The position numbers and the translations under genes were made by a program. The notes below the pieces were generated by a model. That model worked only from the letters and a program-made list of their open reading frames with translations, was not told the origin of the DNA and searched no databases. A stretch of DNA of 28,047 nt from a virus. This document shows positions 22,595-28,047 of the stretch, one piece after another. Each line of letters starts with the position of its first letter. Positions within the stretch are counted from its first letter, which is position 1. The stretch is from positions 1-28,047 of IMG/VR virus record IMGVR_UViG_3300007523_000064. One strand, 5' to 3'.

Positions 22595-25212
22595 CATTCG
22601 CTGACTGGAGAGGGCTCGGGATTCTCCCGCTGCAAGACACCGAGGAGGGCGTGCCGTCGAGCATTCGTCGGCAGATCGTCGGCGGCCGGGTGGTGTCGAT
22701 ACCGGAACCGAGCGGCACGGCGAACCCCGACGATGCGATGCTGGTCTACGCCGAGAACTCGCTCGGCGACATTCACCCGTGGATGAACTGGTCATCGGCG
22801 AACCCCGATGCACGGACTGGATCGTGGGCGCAGGCGTTCGCGGCGATCAACGAAAAGGCGGGCGCGTCGTCGCCCGGGCCAGTGACTGGCGGGGCTTATC
22901 CGCCGCAACTGCAACCCATCGGCTCGAATGCGTATCGCGCCGACCTGCGCTACGCCGGCCGCACCAGCCTGGAGCCGAAGGGGCTTCCGCATGCGGTCCG
23001 CGGGTCGCTGGCGATCGTGCTGCCGACGACGGACGAGCGATACCCTGGCACGGTCAGTATGGCGACCGACCCGCGGCTGTGGTGCCCGGCTGCGCAGGGG
23101 CCGCAGGACTGCGGGACGACGGTTGTCGACCTGCAGCCGGAATACGAGGCGTGCATGGACGGCACGTCGCGGCCGGGTGTCGGAGGCCGGCAGGCGCTAC
23201 TGCAGTCGATGATGAAGGTCGTCCCGATCCGGGACAATGCATCGGGGCCAACCAGCGACTTGTTGCGTGGGCCGCTGAGCGCCGGCAACGGACTGGCGTG
23301 GAACATGGCGCCAGCGATGCGCGGCGGGATGGTCGGATTCGGCCTCGCGTGGGGCTTTGTGGACCTAGCACGAGGATCTGGTGGCGGCCCGACGACTGGC
23401 GGTCCTGCGCAGCCGACAACGCCGACAACGCCGACGACAACGCCGATTACGCCTGGTGGCAGCACTGGTCCGGCGACGCCGAACATTCCTGATCCTGGCA
23501 ATGACGATCCTGGAAACGAAGATCCTGGTGGAGACTTCGCCGGCAGCAAGAAACCCATCGAGTTCGGTCAGTTCGCACCGCTCTACGACAACCGATACGG
23601 CAGTGCCGTGTTCGCCAGTGGCGCAGGCGCGCAGCTCGCCTACGGGCCGCTGCACATCGGGGCCGCGGAGGATCAACACCAACTCGGCGTGGATCGGGAC
23701 GGGCATCCGATCAACGCTGGCCACATCAGTACATCGGCATTTTTCTACAGCAAGAAGGACCGCGATTGCCCGCTGCTGTTCGAAGGAAAGTACCCAAACC
23801 CTGGGCCGTTGCCCCTTCAGTCGAGGGTGCACCTTACCTACGACGAGGACCTCCGGCACCCGTTCGCGGACGGGTTGCCGCGGATGGGCTACTGGCGATG
23901 GTGGGCCGAGGTGCCGATCGTGCCGCCGTCGGACATTCCGACGGTCTTCCCGCCACTAGATCCACCACCGCTACCGCCGCCGGTGCGTGGACCGACGACA
24001 GGTGGGCCGCCAGGGCCGTCGCCGCCAGGGCCGGCGGCGCCTGGACCTGTGCCTACGCCGAGATTCCCAGGACCCGGCCCGCCGATGTCAGGTCAGGTAG
24101 CAGGTCCGACCAGCCCTGGCCCATCCGGCCCACGAGGTCGAGGCCCAACCACGCCGAATCCTGGCAGCGTGACCGGGCCGCGGTTCCCCGGGTATCCCAC
24201 CACCGGCTGGCGCGGTACGCCCCCGATCAATCCAGGCCCCAGCGGTCCCTACACGGGTCCATACCCGCCGTACCCCGACCCTGACCCGCCGGAGCCAAGC
24301 GGCCCCATCACGCCATCGACACCGACCGGCCCTGCAGCGGCGCCCCCCAGCGGCCCCGCCGAGTGGTGGGTCCGGGACCAGCGATCCCGTGGGCTCATGC
24401 CGCCGGCGGAACCAGTGCGAGGCAGCGAGAACTCGGAGGATCCCCATCGCGAGGACGCCCCGGGTTCCGTGCACCGCATCGGGCAGTCATCGAAGAGTGA
24501 CGTCGCGCACTACTCGATCATGCACCCGTTCAGCGAGGGCTGGGCCGCGATGGTGTTCCGCCCGCAGTTGTGGGTGAAGGACTATCCGAATATCGAACAC
24601 AACCCGGACTTGCCCGGCCGATTTTACAAGACTGACGAGCTGTATCGTCCGCAGGTGATGGCCGCGCGCGCGTGGGGCGCGCAGGCGAACGGGGTCTACG
24701 ACTACGACCAGACGCCCGCTGAGTCGCGAGCACGCGGCGGCACGGCCAACGGTGGGCTGTTGTTCGGGCCGCCAGAGTTCGAGATGGAGGATTACCTCGG
24801 CATCAACTCGACGGCGGACGTCACGGCGGCAACCACCGAGTCCTTGCTGACGGTGGCACCAGGCGCCGCGTTCGCGCTCGGCACGCCGGTGCTCGACGGC
24901 GGGCTGGCAGCCAACGGCATCAAGATCTCGCAGGCCACCGGCGCCAACGGATCGTTGCAGGTCGTCCAGCTCAACAGCAGTCGGGTGGCGAAGGATCTGA
25001 TCACCGGCCAGGTCGACCAGTCCACCGGCGAGGTCATCGTGAGCCTCGCGATGGGCGGCAGCCAGGCGATCCAGATCCCGCGAGGCAACGACGCTGCTCG
25101 GCCAGCATCACCAGGCATCGGCTACATCCGCATCAACAGCCAGGGCAATAACGATCTGTTGGAGTTCTGGGACGACCAGGGTGGGGCGTGGGTGCAGCTA
25201 GGCACGCCGTAG
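22591..25212 (+). CDS. Large fibre protein with Pro/Gly-rich linkers
   Basis: An 873-residue protein. The N-terminal ~260 residues form a folded part with motifs such as VVSIPEPSGTANPDDAML. A Pro/Thr-rich stretch, about 263-312, leads to a beta-rich centre (SAVFASGAGAQLAYGPLHIG). A second, longer Pro/Gly-rich stretch follows, about 453-587 (PPLPPPVRGPTTGGPPG and similar). The C-terminus is another folded block ending RPASPGIGYIRINSQGNNDL and a final WVQLGTP, a strand-turn pattern also found at the ends of other phage fibres or at chaperone-cut sites. The chain is typical of a flexible virion fibre. The start overlaps the previous stop (ATGA). Confidence 0.65.
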   Translation: MTFADWRGLGILPLQDTEEGVPSSIRRQIVGGRVVSIPEPSGTANPDDAMLVYAENSLGDIHPWMNWSSANPDARTGSWAQAFAAINEKAGASSPGPVTGGAYPPQLQPIGSNAYRADLRYAGRTSLEPKGLPHAVRGSLAIVLPTTDERYPGTVSMATDPRLWCPAAQGPQDCGTTVVDLQPEYEACMDGTSRPGVGGRQALLQSMMKVVPIRDNASGPTSDLLRGPLSAGNGLAWNMAPAMRGGMVGFGLAWGFVDLARGSGGGPTTGGPAQPTTPTTPTTTPITPGGSTGPATPNIPDPGNDDPGNEDPGGDFAGSKKPIEFGQFAPLYDNRYGSAVFASGAGAQLAYGPLHIGAAEDQHQLGVDRDGHPINAGHISTSAFFYSKKDRDCPLLFEGKYPNPGPLPLQSRVHLTYDEDLRHPFADGLPRMGYWRWWAEVPIVPPSDIPTVFPPLDPPPLPPPVRGPTTGGPPGPSPPGPAAPGPVPTPRFPGPGPPMSGQVAGPTSPGPSGPRGRGPTTPNPGSVTGPRFPGYPTTGWRGTPPINPGPSGPYTGPYPPYPDPDPPEPSGPITPSTPTGPAAAPPSGPAEWWVRDQRSRGLMPPAEPVRGSENSEDPHREDAPGSVHRIGQSSKSDVAHYSIMHPFSEGWAAMVFRPQLWVKDYPNIEHNPDLPGRFYKTDELYRPQVMAARAWGAQANGVYDYDQTPAESRARGGTANGGLLFGPPEFEMEDYLGINSTADVTAATTESLLTVAPGAAFALGTPVLDGGLAANGIKISQATGANGSLQVVQLNSSRVAKDLITGQVDQSTGEVIVSLAMGGSQAIQIPRGNDAARPASPGIGYIRINSQGNNDLLEFWDDQGGAWVQLGTP

Positions 25213-25227
25213 GATAGGATTCCGAAA

Positions 25228-25503
25228 ATGACGACCACTGACGAAGACGCCATCGAGACCGCGAGCGAGCCCGTGACCGAGGCTGCGGACCATGTCCACG
25301 TCCACGTCCACGACAACGGCGCGAACCCACGCTTCAGCGAGAAGCAACCGTCACCCGTCGACCGCAGCCGCATGTGCTACGAGGCCATCGGGCAGGCGCT
25401 GACGCAGTTCGGCTGCCGGTTCGCGCCGAAGCTCGAAGTCGACCAGACAAGCAACGGCAAGGCGATCGTGACGACCACTTGGACCGTGGAGCCCATCGGG
25501 TAG
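25228..25503 (+). CDS. Small hypothetical protein with HVHVHVHD segment
   Basis: A 91-residue protein with an acidic start and a striking alternating segment DHVHVHVHDNG (residues 21-31, with His at 22, 24, 26 and 28), a likely metal-binding strand. The rest (RSRMCYEAIGQALTQFGCRF, then KAIVTTTWTVEPIG) suggests one helix followed by a beta strand. An AGGA ribosome site lies shortly upstream. It sits between the fibre and the SGNH enzyme, so a fibre-associated or trimerisation role is possible. I do not recognise the family. Confidence 0.55.
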   Translation: MTTTDEDAIETASEPVTEAADHVHVHVHDNGANPRFSEKQPSPVDRSRMCYEAIGQALTQFGCRFAPKLEVDQTSNGKAIVTTTWTVEPIG

Positions 25504-25506
25504 CCC

Positions 25507-27564
25507 ATGGCCACTGTCCCCGGAGTCATGCTGATTGGCGGCTTCTCGGTCCAGGGCGGCGAGCCCGGGCTGAAGGCTGCTGTCTTTGTGCCGCCGGATT
25601 CCGACCTGATGTTCTCTTGGCTGGAGAAACTCCGCGACCGCAAGGTGATGCGGGTCACGCCGGACGACGCGACATCCGGCAACCCCACCGCGACATCGCT
25701 GTCGCTGTGGCCGTGGTATGACCCGACCGGCAGCGCGAACCAGTTCACGGTCGGCAGCAGCACCACGACGACGGTCACGGTCGATGGGGCGTCGCCGGGA
25801 TGGGTGACGAACGTGCATGCTGGGAGGATCTTCACGGTCGTCAACTGGACCGAGTCAGGCGCGTATGCCACGGTCGGCTTCCACGACCGCGTGACGGTCT
25901 TGTCAAACACCGGGAATCAGGTCACATTCGCAGCGCTCGCCGGTGCCCCGACCGTTGGCGCTCCGTGCTTCGTTGGCGAGGGTCAGTTCAATGACTACGT
26001 GGCTGCGCCCGGGTGGCTGCACTCATCAGAGCTTGGTGTCGGCTACTCGACGCGCGGCGGAAGCAAATCGAATGGAAGCATCGGCGTCGGGCCGGATGCG
26101 ACGTTGGTCCGCCGCCTGCTCGAACTCACCTACGACGCCTCGCCATACTGCGCGGTGTGGAAGGTTCCGATCGGTATCTCGACGATCGTTGGATACTCCG
26201 ATTCGAGCGGCAATACCGCCAGGGACACGTTGGAAGCTGAACTCGTCCGCGTCACCGCAGCCGCAACAGCACGCGGCAACACGATCGCCTGGAAGCACGC
26301 GATTCTCGACCAGTCGACGGAGGACGTGAAGTTCGCTGCCGTCAGTGGTGCGAACGCGTTGCAATTCATTGGCGGCGGCGCATCGCCTAGCTACGACGCC
26401 GCGCTCCGCGAGATGATCGTCTGGCTGCGCGGCGTCGATGCGATGAACAACGCCAGCGCGGAGATCCACATCGTCAACCATCTGACGTCGTTGTATGCCA
26501 CCACGGCGGCCGGCGCCGTGACGTTCGCTAACAGCGTGCATCGCAGCATCGCTGCGGACACCGCTGGCGTGCGCGTCATAGACCTCAACCAACACGAATC
26601 GGTGATTCGGTTCGCGGACCAAGATGACACGCCTGGGTCCGAGAAGAAATACTACGCCGTCCCATCCTACTTCTTCATCGGTGACAAGATGGCCGAGAGC
26701 GTGCGTAACGCGAATCTCGGCGTGGCTACGACGACAGAGGGTGGATTCCCGGTCTATGCCCTGATCGGTGATTCCATCGCTGTGGGCCTCATCACCACGA
26801 CGTGGACGACCGAGAGTCACGACGTCGAACTGACCGGCGTTACGCACGGCAACCTGACGCGCCCGTCGAATCAGCTCAAATACAACCGCGGCAGCGCGGT
26901 GCTGGAGATCTACGTCCCGCACACGAACAGCAACACCAGCGGAACGGTGAACACGCTTGCAGGGCCTGACCTGTCGATCATGGCGGAGCTCGGCAAGTTG
27001 CATCCGAACGGGTTCGGTCTCATCAAGCGGGCCAGCAGCGGCAGCGCGTTGGCCAAGGAGTTGACGGCCTACGTCGGCGGCACTGGTGCCGGTGGCACGT
27101 GGTTGAAGTCGGTTGCGGCCGAGCACTACGACGAGTTCCTGGCCGACGTGAGCGGGTGCTTGGCCTACGTCAACACGACGCTGGCGCAGCAGGCAGACTT
27201 CCGCGGGCTGTTCGTCATCCTCGGCACCAACGACGCGGCGACTGCAGGCGGTGGCGCGGCCTTCACCGCGGCGCTGTCGACGTTCTGCAACGACCTATGG
27301 GAAGACATCAGCACCCGCACTGGCGGCGATAAGTTCCCCATCATATGGCGCCGCCCACAGACGGACGCAGCATCGGCGATCGCTGTCGAAGTCGCGGCGA
27401 TTCGCGCCGCACTGGTCACGCAGGCAGCGGCCGAGACTCAGTTCCGATGGACCGACGTTGACGACCTTGCGCGCGAGCACGCGGATAACCTGCACGAGAC
27501 GCCGGATTCGTCGGTGGAAGACGGGCGGCGGATGATCACGACATTGGCGGCGGTAGCAATCTAG
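25507..27564 (+). CDS. Virion SGNH-hydrolase (esterase/deacetylase), tandem domains
   Basis: A 685-residue protein. Its C-terminal half is a complete SGNH hydrolase: block I YALIGDSIAVGL with catalytic S423, block III FVILGTND with N575, and block V with D660 and H663 (ADNLHETPD), the Ser-Asp-His triad. The N-terminal half starts VMLIGGFSVQGG and ends with DDTPGSEKKYYAVPSYFFIG, then DKMAESV; both resemble block I and block V but lack a clear His in the block V position, suggesting a decayed first copy. SGNH enzymes on virions usually remove O-acetyl groups from surface polysaccharide to aid adsorption. No signal peptide is seen, as expected for a virion part. Confidence 0.8.
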   Translation: MATVPGVMLIGGFSVQGGEPGLKAAVFVPPDSDLMFSWLEKLRDRKVMRVTPDDATSGNPTATSLSLWPWYDPTGSANQFTVGSSTTTTVTVDGASPGWVTNVHAGRIFTVVNWTESGAYATVGFHDRVTVLSNTGNQVTFAALAGAPTVGAPCFVGEGQFNDYVAAPGWLHSSELGVGYSTRGGSKSNGSIGVGPDATLVRRLLELTYDASPYCAVWKVPIGISTIVGYSDSSGNTARDTLEAELVRVTAAATARGNTIAWKHAILDQSTEDVKFAAVSGANALQFIGGGASPSYDAALREMIVWLRGVDAMNNASAEIHIVNHLTSLYATTAAGAVTFANSVHRSIAADTAGVRVIDLNQHESVIRFADQDDTPGSEKKYYAVPSYFFIGDKMAESVRNANLGVATTTEGGFPVYALIGDSIAVGLITTTWTTESHDVELTGVTHGNLTRPSNQLKYNRGSAVLEIYVPHTNSNTSGTVNTLAGPDLSIMAELGKLHPNGFGLIKRASSGSALAKELTAYVGGTGAGGTWLKSVAAEHYDEFLADVSGCLAYVNTTLAQQADFRGLFVILGTNDAATAGGGAAFTAALSTFCNDLWEDISTRTGGDKFPIIWRRPQTDAASAIAVEVAAIRAALVTQAAAETQFRWTDVDDLAREHADNLHETPDSSVEDGRRMITTLAAVAI

Positions 27565-27573
27565 GAGCAGACC

Positions 27574-27822
27574 ATGGCTGGATACGTAATCGACAGTTCA
27601 GTGACCGCCACCGGTGGCGTTGCGGTGACGCCGAGCAACACGGTGGACCTGACGAGGGCAGCGAGGGCTCTATACATCGGCGTCTCAGGTGACGTGAAGA
27701 TCATCGGATTGAACGGAAACGACGTGACGTTCGTCGCCCATCCGGTCGGCTATGTCCAGTGCGGTGCCAAGCGCGTCTATGCCTCGGGGACGACTGCGCT
27801 CAGCATCGTCGCGCTCTTCTAG
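27574..27822 (+). CDS. Small spike-base-like protein (RCAP_Rcc01079 type)
   Basis: An 82-residue beta-rich protein. It has the pattern GGVAVTPSNTVDLTRAARAL then YIGVSGDVKIIGLNG, VTFVAHPVG and VYASGTTALSIVALF, matching the small spike base proteins seen in gene transfer agents and alphaproteobacterial phages, with a start of VTPS, a middle RALYIGxxGDV and an end GTTA.xIVAL. It is expected to be a small trimer- or spike-base subunit. AGGAG lies just before its ATG and overlaps the previous stop. The assignment is from memory of the family pattern and has not been compared with a database. Confidence 0.7.
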   Translation: MAGYVIDSSVTATGGVAVTPSNTVDLTRAARALYIGVSGDVKIIGLNGNDVTFVAHPVGYVQCGAKRVYASGTTALSIVALF

Positions 27823-27830
27823 GCCGTCGA

Positions 27831-27977
27831 ATGCTCGCTCTTGGTCTAGGTCTCGGTCTTCCGTTTGCTCCCCAGGGCGACGGCTCCATCCTCGCCTTCG
27901 ACTTCGGCAGCGCAGCCGACCCCGACGCGCTCGGCATCCCGTCTAGCAACTGGAGGGTACGATGCATCTTGGTCTAG
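27831..27977 (+). CDS. Small Leu-Gly-repeat protein
   Basis: A 48-residue protein from an ATG at 27831, beginning MLALGLGLGLPFAPQGDG, followed by ILAFDFGSAADPDALG and a basic end. The Leu-Gly repeat at the N-terminus is of the kind that opens some phage minor tail or fibre proteins. It may be a shortened paralogue of the gene that follows, which starts MHLGLGLGLAV. The two overlap by 16 bases. It sits nine bases after the spike-base-like gene. It could instead be a truncated remnant of a larger fibre gene. Confidence 0.5.
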   Translation: MLALGLGLGLPFAPQGDGSILAFDFGSAADPDALGIPSSNWRVRCILV

Positions 27978-27981
27978 GTCT
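27840..27981 (+). repeat. 14-base direct repeat pair CTTGGTCTAGGTCT
   Basis: The repeat occurs at 27840-27853 and 27968-27981, in both cases within the Leu-Gly start of the two small genes and in the same coding frame relative to their ATG codons to within one codon. It fits a duplication of the gene start. Confidence 0.7.
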
Positions 27982-28047
27982 TGGCTTGGCGGTGATTCAG
28001 GGCATCGACACCCCCCCCGGCGGCGCCGCCAGTGTTATGCTGAAAGA
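27962..28047 (+). CDS. Leu-Gly-repeat protein, N-terminal fragment (partial)
   Basis: The gene runs off the right edge. It starts at ATG 27962 within the end of the preceding small gene, in a different frame, and reads MHLGLGLGLAVIQGIDTPPG and then GAASVMLK. Its first residues match those of the preceding gene, so the two are likely paralogues. It contains a run of eight C at 28011-28018, which encodes the TPP turn. A phage minor tail or fibre role is possible, from the type of start and its position after the spike-base-like gene. Confidence 0.5.
   Translation, partial: MHLGLGLGLAVIQGIDTPPGGAASVMLK

Overview
The window is part of the genome of a tailed double-stranded DNA bacteriophage (or a prophage of that kind). 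The DNA is GC-rich, roughly two thirds G+C in the lines I counted, so the host is probably a GC-rich bacterium. Nothing here identifies the host. I see no integrase, lysis gene, tRNA or CRISPR array, so lifestyle cannot be read from this stretch. The head genes resemble the phage Mu morphogenesis set (portal, Mu F-like head protein, protease/scaffold, major head protein, virion morphogenesis protein G), but DNA is packaged by a Sf6-like small terminase and a standard large terminase.

Layout. Bases 1-583 hold the start of a leftward, probably early, gene group: a partial replication-associated protein, a zinc-ribbon protein and a probable small upstream gene. A repeat-rich divergent region lies at about 520-685. 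From 686 to the right edge everything is on the plus strand, mostly with overlaps of 1-20 bases, as one long late operon: packaging (686-4077), a five-gene sugar-modification cassette (4065-7377), head (7390-14839), head-tail joining and tail (14854-20340), then tail tip, fibre and virion enzyme genes (20342-28047).

Notable points. The large terminase is split inside its Walker A loop by a 375-residue intein. The intein begins with Leu and carries the Trp/Cys/Thr set of class 3 inteins, plus a LAGLIDADG endonuclease. A glycosyltransferase and methyltransferase cassette sits between terminase and portal. The protease/scaffold gene has an internal start with a good ribosome binding site, suggesting a nested scaffold gene. 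No long tape-measure gene is present; two short proteins with hydrophobic segments occupy its place, suggesting a very short tail. A large virion protein ends in a complete SGNH-hydrolase domain and appears to begin with a decayed copy of the same fold. The right edge holds two tandem, related small genes whose products start with Leu-Gly repeats.

How the genes work together: the terminase pair packages DNA through the portal into a capsid built from the Mu T-like head protein on a scaffold processed by the fused protease; connector, tail tube and terminator proteins attach a short tail; and the tip proteins, Pro/Gly-rich fibre and SGNH enzyme contact and probably deacylate the host surface polysaccharide. 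The sugar cassette may decorate virion proteins or alter the host surface; this is inference.
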